In this document: piece after piece, positions 32,306 through 42,257 of the stretch
How positions within the stretch are numbered: the stretch's first letter is position 1
Layout of the letters: each line of letters starts with the position of its first letter
Assembly: GCF_002575655.3 (NCBI RefSeq)
Contig: NC_053036.3
Location: 158,510,627-158,574,626 of the forward strand
Reading direction: 5' to 3'
DNA: 64,000 nucleotides
Source of the DNA: Aegilops tauschii subsp. strangulata
Taxonomy: Eukaryota; Streptophyta; Magnoliopsida; Poales; Poaceae
Position numbers and translations under genes: made by a program
The notes under the pieces: model-generated
Told to the model about the DNA's origin: nothing
Seen by the model: only the letters and a program-made list of their open reading frames with translations
The model's database searches: none

Positions 32306-34011
32306 CTAAGTCTGGCTTCGAAACCTGACAATTTTTGCAAAGGGGTCAGTCACTGAGAAGTCATGTATGGGGTTGACCCGATGACTTCTGATTACTCTGT
32401 CATCTGAAGTTCCAAAATGAAATTTAGCATTTTTGGAGCCTACTCCATTCTGCCGCAGGCGCCGGCGCTGATCAACAGACCATTCATTTTTGCGAAATAA
32501 ATGTAGGGCAACCCTCATTTCCTTCAGCACCCTTGCTCTGAGAACAAAGAACCTGGCGAATATAATCTCCAGTAAGGTCCCTCGGTAGGAGTTCAAAGTA
32601 ATTTCTAAGAGATGCAGATCTAGGCATTCGACATGATTGTTATATTGTATCACATTATCCACCACTGGGCCTAATCTTATCTGCAAAAGAAGAAAACGTG
32701 TTAGTGCCTACATGCAGTTTTGAACAGTACTACAGGACTAGCTATTTGGTTTGCAGGATTTGTATAATGCACTAACATGCCATCTTCGATCTGACATGAT
32801 TAACATGGGCATTTGGTTACATTCTAGAAAAATGTAGCCTTCTTCACAAGAGGTTGGAGTGGATGAAAAGTTCCGTAAGAAAATTAGTACAAATGAATCC
32901 AAAGGAGAAATGCTTATTGATTGTAACCATATGGATCAAGCAACCAATATGGGGGGGCATGTATGTACTGAAATCCTCCAAAAGAACCTTCAGAAATCAT
33001 AGTACATTGTCATTGTAAACTTGGAAAAAGGTGTCACAAATTGAACTCCCTTATGGTTAGCATTTAACTGGAAAGGAACATCACCTCGATATATAGCTTC
33101 TCCAGGCACGGAAAGCATCTCAGGAAACTGACAACTTGCTCCAGGTCGGGCCCAATAGATTCTAGTGCGAAGACCTTCACTGTGCCCAGTTTCGGGGTCA
33201 AGCTTGTCAGAATCATTTTCTGAATGACAGACGAACAAACATCTTCAAAATTAGAAATAATGTTAATTTGTAGAAGGAGAGGTAGAAGGCGGCTGTTGTA
33301 CCTGAACGGGTGTGGATCCAATAACAAGTTCGGAGTATTTTTCAGACGAGTAGCCCACCACTGTCAATTTCGGCGCAGAAATGACATTGATTCTTGTTGG
33401 ACCTTCTTCATCAACTACAAGTAATCTCTCAAGTGCAGGTGTGTCCTGGATGACCATACTGTGGCCGCACGAGCAACACACATAAATAGTCCGGAGAGTC
33501 ATGGAGGTGATGTGGAAGGTACTCAACACATTGATCGCCTGAAGACGAAGGTACTCGAGTGCAATACAGCCACGGAGCAGGCGCTCCATGTCACCCTTTG
33601 AGAGGCAGACGGCAACGAGATCGAGGTGCTTCAGTCGTGGTAGAATAAGAGCGGGCGCACCATTAAGGGGCGGGAAATGGCAGTTCCTGAACTTGGCGAC
33701 GCGCAGCATGGGTGCGAGGCGGAGTGCGGACATTGGCAGCGACCGCATATGCCCATCATCAAATGTGAGCTCCTCGAGCTGATCTAGGGCGGGGGATCGG
33801 AACCAGTCGTAAAGATTGGCTCAGTCCTTGCCGTTGGAATGGAACTTTCCCATTCTAAGGCCTTTGGTTGGGCCAAGGTGACTGCCGAGGATCTTGGAGA
33901 ATGCATCCAAGCTTTTGCAATAGCCATGGCAGAGCTCGTGGGTGTCGATGAGGTCGAGAGGGCTGGAGTTCCATAGGGGGCGCCACCGCCGGTAAAAGAA
34001 GGGTTTTCCGC
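32306..34011 (-). pseudogene. F-box/LRR/FBD-type protein gene, 5' end cut off by Athila insertion
   Basis: Three minus-strand exons join in frame. Exon 1 remnant is 34011-33302, exon 2 is 33219-33085 (45 codons) and exon 3 is 32680-32306, ending in TAG. Introns have consensus ends: CCCGTTCAG/gtacaac with ttcag/AAAATG, and ATCGAG/gtgatg with tttgcag/ATAAG. Exon 1 begins within the end of the F-box (FYRRWRPLWNSSPLDLIDTH). Leucine-rich repeats follow (LRLAPMLRVAKFRNCHFPPL, LPRLKHLDLVAVCLSKGDME, ALEYLRLQAINVLSTFHI). Exon 3 has an FBD-like end (HVECLDLHLLEITLNSYRGT, VLKEMRVALHLF). Such proteins select substrates for SCF ubiquitin ligases. An in-frame TGA at 33821-33823 and loss of the F-box at 34012 make it a pseudogene. 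Confidence 0.85.
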
Positions 34012-34925
34012 TGATGACCCACAAGTATAGGGGATCTATCGTAGTCCTTTCGATAAGTAAGAGTGTCGAACCCAACGTGGAGCAGAAGGAAATGATAAGC
34101 GGTTTTCAGCAAGGTATTCTCTGCAAGCACTGAAATTATCGGTAACAGATAGTTTTGTGATAAGGTAATTTGTAACGGGTAACAAGTAACAAAAGTAAAT
34201 AAAGTGCAGCAAGATGGCCCAATCCTTTTTGTAGCAAAGGACAAGCCTGGACAAACTCTTATATAGAGAAAAGCGCTCCCGAGGACACATGGGAATTATT
34301 GTCAAGCTAGTTTTCATCACGTTCATATGATTCGCGTTCGGTACTTTGATAATTTGATATGTGGGTGGACCAGTGCTTGGGTGCTGTCCTTACTTGGACA
34401 AGCATCCCACTTATGATTAACCCCTATTGCAAGCATCCGCAACTACAAAAGAAGTATTAAGGTAAACCTAACCATAGCATGAAACATGTGGATCCAAATC
34501 AGCCCCTTACGAAGCAACGCATAAACTAGGGTTTAAGCTTCTGTCACTCTAGCAACCCATCATCTACTTATTACTTCCCAATGCCTTCCTCTAGGCCCAA
34601 ACAATGGTGAAGTGTCATGTAGTCGACGTTCACATAACACCACTAGAGGAGAGACAACATACATCTCATCAAAATATCGAACGAATACCAAATTCTCAAG
34701 ACTACTAATAGCAAGACTTCTCCCATGTCCTCGGGAACAAACGTAACTACTCACAAAGCATATTCATGTTCATAATCAGAGGGGTATTAATATGCATAAT
34801 GGATCTGAACATATGATCTTCCACCAAATAAACCTACTAGCATCAACTACAAGGAGTAATCAACACTACTAGCAACCTACAGGTACCAATCTCAGACTTA
34901 GAGACAAGAATTGGATACAAGAGAT
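34012..34925 (-). repeat. 3' LTR of the Athila-type element, distal part
   Basis: Starts TGATGACCCACAAGTATAGG on the plus strand, which is the LTR end of the minus-strand element. It is cut after GAGAT (34921-34925). On the minus strand a TATA box (CTATATAAGAG) lies near 34258-34268. Confidence 0.88.
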
Positions 34926-35804
34926 TGTCGGATGTGGGGTTCCAGCAAACCCTTAAGGTTCGAACTCTGGGGTGCGCGCGAAGTCTTTCCCTCCTACCGA
35001 TCTACGCCCTAGCTCGCTAAGATCTCGCGGACGAACTCGCAACACAGAAAGACACGAGATTTATACTGGTTCGGGCCACCGTTGTGGTGTAATACCCTAC
35101 TCCAGTGTGGTGGTGGTGGATTGCCTCTTGGGCTGATGAAGAACAGTACAAGGGGAAGAACAGCCTCCTGAGGTTGAGGTGTTCTTGTGGCTAGGGTAGG
35201 CTCTCGATCAGATCAGATCAAGCCGAGATGCCCCTACTGTGGTGGCTAACTCTACTTATATAGGCCCTGGTCCTCTCCCCAAATATTGAGCGGGAAGGGA
35301 GCCAACTACGGCGGGCAAATTTGAAGAGGGACAGCTAGTACAAGCTATCCTGACAAAAGTGGTCTTCGCCTGCTAAAGGCTCTGGTGGTGATGCTGTCTT
35401 GGGCTCCACGATGACCTCTGTCTTGCCGTCCTCCTGGTCTTGGTCGCGTTGCACTGATATGGAAACCTTTGCCTAATGCCTCGGTACTCCTCGCCTGCGC
35501 TGGCCTTCTTAGCTCCAAAGAGGAAACAAGGACGCTGTGCGCGCTGGCGCCCGCCTGGCGCCCGCCTGGTGTCGATTGTCATGGCTCACGTCACGACAGC
35601 CTCGCGAGGTTTGCCCCGCCTTGATATCTCCGCTCCTCGTGAGCCTGCCTGGCTAGGCCACTCCTGAGGAGGTCTTGCGTCGTCCGCCTCGCGAGGGTCT
35701 TGGATGCCTCGTTGACGAAGGTGGGTCGTACGGCCCGCTAACTTGGCCACGCCGTGGGCCGCAGGCAGGAAAGTCTGGGGACCTCCGTTCCTAGAACGCC
35801 GATA
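34926..35804 (-). repeat. 3' LTR of the Tat-type element
   Basis: Aligns with 55885-56791. It starts TGTCGGATGTGGGG and ends GCCGATA, the last dinucleotide CA having become TA. A TATA box on the minus strand (CCTATATAAGTAG) lies near 35255-35267. A ~30 bp indel near 35690 separates it from the other LTR. Confidence 0.92.
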
Positions 35805-35822
35805 GTAGCCCCTGGGCCCAAG
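35805..35822 (-). other. Polypurine tract of the Tat-type element
   Basis: The minus strand reads CCTTGGGCCCAGGGGCTAC right before the 3' LTR, the G-rich GGGGCTAC form usual for the Tat lineage. Confidence 0.7.
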
Positions 35823-36047
35823 GTGCGCTCGGGCTTCACTTCGCGGCGAAGCCAAGGGTCAAGGACGGAGCGCCGCGGGCCCCCAAAGCCTGCAGCCTCG
35901 GTTGACACGTGGCGGTTGATAGGAGGTGGGCGTCTCCGCTTCCCCGATGCTGCCTCGGCAACTGCACGACTTGACAAGTCCCTGCGACATGCAAGGAAAA
36001 CCATCATTACCTGCGATCGTGGGAGGCGCCGGTTGGCCTTCTTTTGC

Positions 36048-36054
36048 TATAAAT
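36048..36054 (+). promoter_or_regulatory. TATA box of the antisense B3-like ORF
   Basis: TATAAAT in GCTATAAATGGGAAGG lies 79 bp upstream of the ATG at 36133. A pyrimidine-rich leader (CTCTTCCTTGCTTG...) follows, as in plant promoters. Confidence 0.6.
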
Positions 36055-36132
36055 GGGAAGGGGGCGGAGCCCCCGTCGCCCATCTCTTCCTTGCTTGTTT
36101 GCTTCTTTCTCCTTGCTCCACCGCCAGTTGCA

Positions 36133-36864
36133 ATGGCGCCGTCGAAGAGGTTCTCTGCTGCGGAGAAGGGCAAGGCCCCTCGGGAGGGGCCCGGCTCCCC
36201 GGCGCCTAAGCGAGGGCATGGCCGTCCCCGCAAGCATGCCACGACCCCCGCCGTGGCTCCCGCCTCTCGGGGCGGCGCCGCGATGCATGGCAGGAGTCGC
36301 TTTGGTCGCGACAGTTCTGTCGACGAAAGGAGGCGCGCTGTGGTTGCGCGACCCCCCCCCCCCCCCCGACCGCGGTTCCATGCATCAGAGGTGTTGCCGG
36401 AGTTCTTTTTCTGGTCGGAGAATTCGGCCAGCAACTGGCTCCAGCTCCCTCGCTTCTTCGCCGACAAGCTGCCGGCCTCCGGCCCCGGTGGGCTTTGGTT
36501 GCAGGCGGACGGCTGCTGCAGCCGGGCTTCTTGGGTCGCAGTCGAGGTCTCCGTCGCGGGCAACATAGCTCTGGCCCGCGGTTCGCAGATGTTTGCCCGC
36601 ACGCGCGGCCTGGGCAGGCGGTGCACCCTCCACTTCAAGTTCGACGGCGACGCAACCCTCTTCGTGAGGGTGTTCGGGGAAGACGGTCGTCGCACCGGAT
36701 GCTGCCCCGAGGTGAATGACGGCGAGGAGGTGCTCGGACTTGGTGATGGTCGGGACGATGAGGAGGACGAACCTGCCGACCGCTCCTCGTTTGGCTATGG
36801 CGACTCCTCCCTTGGCGACAGTTCCAGCAGCGGAGGCCTTGATCAGCCGCCACGCCCGCCTTGA
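36133..36864 (+). CDS. B3-like DNA-binding protein encoded antisense within the Tat-type element
   Basis: A 243-codon ORF on the strand opposite to the element's own genes, in the space between integrase and the 3' LTR. The N-terminus is basic with an AT-hook-like KRGHGRPRK (about 26-34), followed by a proline run (74-78). Residues ~100-185 resemble a plant B3 domain: WLQLPRFFADKLPAS, LWLQADGCCSRASWVAVEV, then ALARGSQMFARTRGLG and TLHFKFDGDATLFVRVFG. The B3 pattern usually has GW before the F position; here it reads GSQMF. The C-terminus is acidic (GRDDEEDEPADRSS) and Ser/Gly-rich. The start is the first in-frame Met after a TATA box and leader. It is free of stops in an otherwise broken element. 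Likely a nuclear DNA-binding protein; its role for the element is unknown. Antisense ORFs at this position are known in Tat relatives such as maize Grande. Confidence 0.65.
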   Translation: MAPSKRFSAAEKGKAPREGPGSPAPKRGHGRPRKHATTPAVAPASRGGAAMHGRSRFGRDSSVDERRRAVVARPPPPPRPRFHASEVLPEFFFWSENSASNWLQLPRFFADKLPASGPGGLWLQADGCCSRASWVAVEVSVAGNIALARGSQMFARTRGLGRRCTLHFKFDGDATLFVRVFGEDGRRTGCCPEVNDGEEVLGLGDGRDDEEDEPADRSSFGYGDSSLGDSSSSGGLDQPPRPP

Positions 36865-37768
36865 AGGTGGTAGTGGGTCGTCTCATCGCCGCGCATCGGT
36901 GAAGCGCGAAGAGGGGTCCGACTAGACCCGAGACGTCGTCGTGACCCTGCCCCCGTCGGCTGCTGCAGGGGCGAGCGCCGCTTCTATTATGTTTACCTTT
37001 TCCCTTCCTGCATCGAAATGAAACTAGCATGGGCCCAGAGGGGCGTTTATCGAATCATAACCTATCAACCACTATGCTACGCTTGTTGTTTCAGTGTCGT
37101 GTGGCCATTCTGCGCAAAGATAACTTAACCTGGTGCGTTCGGGGCACCCTCCTCCTTGCGAGGCGTTTATTTCCTCGTGCCCATCTTGACCTGTTTGCTC
37201 AGGAACTGCGAAAATTCGTTAGGAGGTGCGCTGAGAGACTTGGTGTTCACACGTGCCTTGACCTGGCACTTTGCATCGCGGTACCCGAGGGGCACGGACT
37301 TGGAGGGATGCGCCGGTTTTTGGATTCGCACGAGGGTGGCTCACGAGAAGGCAGAGAGGAGAGAAATGCTCACAAGGGCACCTGCCTAGCCCCCTCGCGA
37401 GGTATGCGAGAGAAAGAACACGAGTGAACCAGAGCCAGAAAATGCAGTAAGAGGCGAGGCAACCGAATTAGGAAGGAACACCAAGGGGGAACTGCGATTT
37501 AAGAAAAAGCAAGCCAACCACGGAAAGCAAATGAAAAGCCGCGTCCGGCACCTAGTCTAGTCTTCAAGTCTTCTCACCAGCGCAGAGCTAAGTGCTGCCA
37601 CTAGGCGTGGGCGGGAGCCTGAGGGCCTGAGGCCGGCGCTCCTGAGACTCTGGGGCGTGTACAGCCCCACTCATTATTACGTGAGAGTGTCACGGGCGGC
37701 GATTCTTCACAGTTACCGGGCCTTCTTTACAGGCTCTGGGCCTTTCTTCACAGTCTCTGGGCCTTGCT
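36865..37768. other. Non-coding 3' region of the Tat-type element
   Basis: About 0.9 kb between the B3-like ORF and the integrase end. Short ORFs here have no recognisable domain. It would contain the 3' UTR of the antisense ORF and the 3' untranslated part of the element RNA. Confidence 0.5.
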
Positions 37769-39244
37769 TCATGGGTAGAACTTCCGGAGGTGCTGGATGT
37801 TCCAGGCGTTCTGGATGGGCATCCCTTCCTGTGTCTCCAGGCGCATTGCACCAGGCCTGGAGACATGGACGACCCTGAACAGGCCCTCCCACATGGGCGA
37901 AACCTTATGCAGCCCTTCCGTGGAGAGGACCCGTCTCAGGACGAGGTCGCCCACCTCGAGCGTCCTGGAGCGGACGTTGTGACAGTGGTATCGCCGCAGC
38001 GCTTGTTGGTACCTTACCGCCCTCAATGCAGCTTCGCGATGGCGTTCCTCCCCCAACACGAGATCCATCCCCCGCGTAGCATCCTACTGCGTTTCGTTGA
38101 ACGCCAGGACCCGTGCGGAGCGATGCTTGACCTCGTGAGGAAGGACTGCTTCAGCTCCGTAGATGAGGAAGAATGGGGTCTCGCCCGTTGGCTTGGTGGC
38201 GGTGGTGCAAATGGACCACATCACGGACTGGAGCTCGTCATGCCAGCCCCTGCCGCAGGCCTCCAGCTTCTTCTTGAAGGTCCTGGTCTTGAGGCCCCTC
38301 AGGACCTCCGCGTTGGCGCGTTCGGCCTGACCATTGCTTCTGGGGTGCGCCACCAAAGCGTAGCAGATATGCGTTCCAAGGTTAGCGCGGTAGGTTTTGA
38401 AGAGGTTACTAGTAAACTGCGAGCCATTATCTGTGATGATGCGGTGGGGGACCCCGAAGTGGCTCACGAGGCCCTTGATGAACTTGACAGCCGAGCCGGC
38501 CGGGATGGTACGGACGGCTTCCACTTCCGCCCACTTGGTGAACTTGTCGATGGCGACGTAGAGATAGCAGCTCCCTGGCACCCGAGGGAACGGGCCTAAG
38601 ATGTCCAGCCCCCAGACCGCGAACGGCCACGTGAGCGGGATGGTCTGGAGGCCCTGAGCTGGCTGGTGAATTTGCTTGGCGTGGAATTGGCAAGCCTCGC
38701 AGGACTTCACCAGCTCGGCTGCGTCGTTGAGTGTCGTAGGCCAGTAGAATCAGCTGCGGAACACCTTGCCGACGAGGGTCCGTGACGACGAATGGTGCCC
38801 GCAGTCCCCGTCGTGTATGTCAACCAGCAACTCCCTCCCTTGATCACTGGATATGCAGCGCAGCGTGACATCGTTCGGTCGTTTCCTGTACAACTTGTCG
38901 TCTTGGATACAGTATGCCGTGGCCTGCCGGGCCACGCACTCTGCGTCCTCTTCCTTCTCCGGCAGCGTCCCTTGCATCAGGTACTCCTTGAATTCCTTGA
39001 TCCAGCATTCCTCCTGGGGCTCGAGCGCCAAGAGCAGCCGAGCTCCTGAGGTCGGGCCGTAGGCCGGGGCTCCCATGGCCGGAGGCTGTGGGAGCTCCTC
39101 CCGAGACTAAATCGTGCTTGAAAGTGGTGGTGTAGCTGATGGCTTGAAGAGCTGCTCCTCAAAGACACCGGGCTCTTGTGGTTGCCGCTTGGATGCTCTC
39201 CTGGCGATGTCGTCGGCTTCCTTGTTGGTGCCCCGGGGCACGTG
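37769..39244 (-). pseudogene. Tat-type integrase
   Basis: One minus-strand frame broken by stops near 39243, 39105, 38750 and 38084. The zinc-binding region has DIHDGDCGHHSSSRTLVGK...CEACQFHAK. The catalytic core has VWGLDILGPFPRV, HRIITDNGSQFTSNLF and HPRSNGQAERANAEVLRGL for the DDE triad. NAEVLRGLKTRTFKKKLEA and ETPFFLIYGAEAVLPHEV are typical of the lineage. The C-terminus (VGDLVLRRVL, NIQHLRKFYP) ends at 37769. It would join the DNA copy to the chromosome. Confidence 0.9.
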
Positions 39245-40206
39245 CTACAGCTCCAGGCCCGAGAACTGCTTTTCCATCTTGCGCACCTCTGCGAGGTATG
39301 CCTCCATATGCTCGTCCTTGGGCTCATATACCTTGTTGGAGAAGTTGACGAGGAGTTGCGGGTCGCCTCTGACGGTAAGGCGCTTCACCCCTAGAGCTAC
39401 CGTAGCCTTCAGGCCAGCTATGAGGCCTTCGTATTCTGCGATATTGTTGGAAACCTTCTCGTCGTGCTGAAAGCAGAGTTGCACAGCATAGTAGAGCTTG
39501 TCCTGAGTGGGCGAGATGAGCACTGCTCCAGCCCCCGCGCCCTGGTGCGCGAAGGCGCCATCGAAATACATGACCCAGCCGTCTAGAGCCTCGCTCCCTG
39601 GTGAGGTGGACCGGTCTTCGCCTTCCTCAAGCGTCGGGGCATCCGTCCATTCTGCCACAAAATCAGCGAGCGCGGCCCCCTTGATGACCCTGGTAGTGCT
39701 GAACTCCAACTGGAATGCTTGCAGCTCGATGTTCCACTCAGCGCCCCTTCCAGCTGAGTTGGGGCTCCTGAGCACCCTCTCTAATGGGTAGGCTGAGACG
39801 ACCTTGATGGGGTGGCCCTGGAAGTAGTGTCGCAGCTTGCGTGAGGCCACCAAGAGTGCGAGCAGGAGTTTCTCAGGCATGGGGTAGCGTGCCCTCGCGT
39901 CCCGCAGCACGGTGCTGACGAAGTACACCGGGTGTTCGACGAGGGCTGGCACACTGTCGAGGCCCGGGTCCTGTGGAGATTGGGGCATCTTCTGAGGTGG
40001 AGGGGTTCCTGAGACCTGACTGTCTTCAGGAGTTTCTACGACGTCGTCCTGCCGAGCTTGGCCTTCTGCCGCTGAGGCCTTTCCTGCGCCTTCCTGACCC
40101 TGCACCACTTTGGCTCCGACCTGGCGCCATGCGCCCTTGGCTTGGCGCTCCTCTCGAACCGCCACCAGCGCCGCGCTGGCGGAGTACGGGGTGGCTGCAA
40201 GGTAGA
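39245..40206 (-). pseudogene. Tat-type RT connection and second RNase H
   Basis: Minus-strand frame. The first part, ALVLYLAATPYSASAALVAV and HPVYFVSTVLRDARARYPMP, is the Gypsy RNase H/connection. The second, WVMYFDGAFAHQGAGAGAVL, NNIAEYEGLIAGLKATVALG and VKRLTVRGDPQLLVNFSNKV, is a plant/archaeal-type RNase H. That second domain is a hallmark of the Tat lineage. A frameshift near 40207 separates it from RT, and TAG near 39243 separates it from integrase. Confidence 0.88.
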
Positions 40207-40690
40207 GTACTAGGGCTCGAGAGGCCGTGGTGCCACCATCACCGGAGGGCTGGTAAGGTATTTCTTGAGGTCTTGGAAGGCTTGGTCGGCCTCCGGAGTC
40301 CACTCGAACGGGCCCTTCTTCTTCATGAGCTTGAAGAAGGGTAGGGTGCGCTCTCCTAGCTTGGAGATGAAAGGCCCCAATGCGGTCACCCGCCCTGCTA
40401 GCTTCTGCATCTCTTTGAGGGTCTATGGAGGGCTCATGTCCTCGATGGCCTTGATCTTCTCCGGGTTCGCCTCGATCCCCCTGTAGGACACGAGGAATCC
40501 CAGCAGCTTGCTGGAGGGGACGTCGAACACGCACTTCTCCGAGTTAAGCCTCAAGTTCACTTAGCGCAGGCTCTCGAAGGTCTCCTCCAAGTCTTGAATC
40601 AATGTCCTCGCCTCGCGAGACTTCACCACTATGTCGTCGACGTAGGCCTCTGTGTTTCTCCCGAGCTGCCGCCCCAGGGCGATGTGCATC
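40207..40690 (-). pseudogene. Tat-type reverse transcriptase, C-terminal part
   Basis: Continues the RT from 54146 across the Sirevirus insertion. The catalytic motif TEAYVDDIVVKS is near 40640. NSEKCVFDVPSSKLLGFLVS and GRVTALGPFISKLGERTLPF follow. A TAA (near 40561) and a TAG (near 40423) interrupt it. GCATC at 40686-40690 is the target duplication. Confidence 0.9.
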
Positions 40691-42190
40691 TGTAAGTGCT
40701 TCTAGTGCCCCTTAGTGATTTTGGTGTATTGAAGACTTATAGGTTAAGGGACTAATGCGTTTATGAGTGTACACAGGTCTATAAGTCTATGAGGAGTTTG
40801 ATATTTACAGAGAACGTCGACCCCTAAAAATGAAGTTCTTCGACTGAAGACTTTGGATTTCTGAAGACTTTCTGAAGACTTTGAAAGTGAAGAAATTGGT
40901 GTGACCTTGAAGACTTGGTATTCATTTGAGGAACATGAAGCGTGAAGACTTTTGTTTTCGTAGTTTCATTTTCTCTTTCTTGAGTCATAGGAAACACCGT
41001 ACTGTTAAAGGCGGTCGAGGAAATACGAAGGAAAAATTTCCATGTGATGCTCAACTCAAAATCCTACACCTACCAATCCCTTCGAGTGAAGCCATTGGAA
41101 ATCTCATAAAGTTCAGTCATATTCTTCAGTGACAGAGACGAAGTTCTTCTGGTCTCTAAGGAATTTGTTCTGACTGAGGAGTTAGGAATTCACCAGTGCG
41201 GATTGCCTACACAGTGAGGAACATGATAGCCCTGAGGAATTTGAAACTCAAATTTCCGACCGTTGATGTGCTATGCGCTAGCTGTCCCAAAATATCTTAT
41301 CCACCTAGTGGTCATATCATTGAAGGGCATTTATGTCTTATCGTGCTGGGCTGCTGCCTAGGCTATAAATAGCCGCCCCCCTACAACCACTAGCTGGTTG
41401 GCTGCTCCGAGAGAAACTGACACTTGTCATTTGAGAGCATCCCATCCTCCGAGGACTTTGAGCGAAAATCATCAAGTGAGGAAAACCCCAAACCCAAACA
41501 CCTACAAACCCAAAGTGATTGAGCATCACTGAAGAGATTGATCCTGCGTGGATCCGACGCTTGTTACCTTTGAAGACTGTGCTTCTTCCAGATGGTTAGG
41601 CGTCATGGTCTAGAGCATCCAAGAGGAAATTGTGGATCGCTGAGTGACCGAGTTTGTGAAGGTTTGGAAGTCACCTAAAGACTTACCACGAGTGATTGGA
41701 CGAGGTCTGTGTGACCTTAGTTCAAGGAGAATACGGTGAGGACTGTGTGTCCTCAGGTTTAAATACCTAGCCGCTCCAACCAGGCGTACAACTGAGACAG
41801 CAGTTGGAACTGGTCTACCAAATCATTGTCTTCACCAAGCCAACTGGTTCTATTTCCTCAACTCTTTCATTTCCTCATTACTGTGTTGTATGCTTGTTCA
41901 TATCTGTATTTGAAGACTTTGACTGAAGACTTTCTCAATTTCCTGAGTTCAATTTCCTCAGTCTGTTTGTCTTCATCATGTGTTATCCTGTGTTTACGCT
42001 TTTCTGTACTCTGTGCTTGTCTTCATTTCATCATGATGACTATGCTTGTGTTCTGCTATGCATACTTTTGAGTACTTATTCCACCGCAAGTAGTTCTTCG
42101 CTAAGGAATTTCCTCGCTAGCAAATTCCTCAGTGAAGAATTTATAAAAATCGCCTATTCACCCCCCTCTAGTCGATATAACGCACTTTCA
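40691..42190 (+). repeat. 5' LTR of the Sirevirus-type element
   Basis: 1.5 kb, TG...CA ends. TATA box GGCTATAAATAGCC at 41361-41373. Very similar to 52666-54145, with a few substitutions and small indels (for example a ~30 bp CAAGCCAACTGGTTC segment near 41835 absent from the 3' LTR). Confidence 0.93.
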
Positions 42191-42192
42191 AT

Positions 42193-42204
42193 TGGTATCA
42201 GAGC
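42193..42204 (+). other. Primer binding site of the Sirevirus-type element
   Basis: TGGTATCAGAGC, an exact initiator methionine tRNA primer site, lies two bases after the LTR end. Confidence 0.9.
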
Positions 42205-42257
42205 AAGGTACTCCCTTGTTCTGTGTGATTATGGTTTAACCGCCTGGAGTTTTAGTT

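Noticed and set aside
35859..36695. 278-codon minus-strand ORF opposite the B3-like ORF
   Set aside because: High GC keeps several frames open. Only the plus-strand frame gives a domain-like sequence and has a TATA box and leader.
42193..42204. tRNA gene remnant
   Set aside because: The match to the initiator tRNA is the 12-base retrotransposon primer site, not a tRNA gene.
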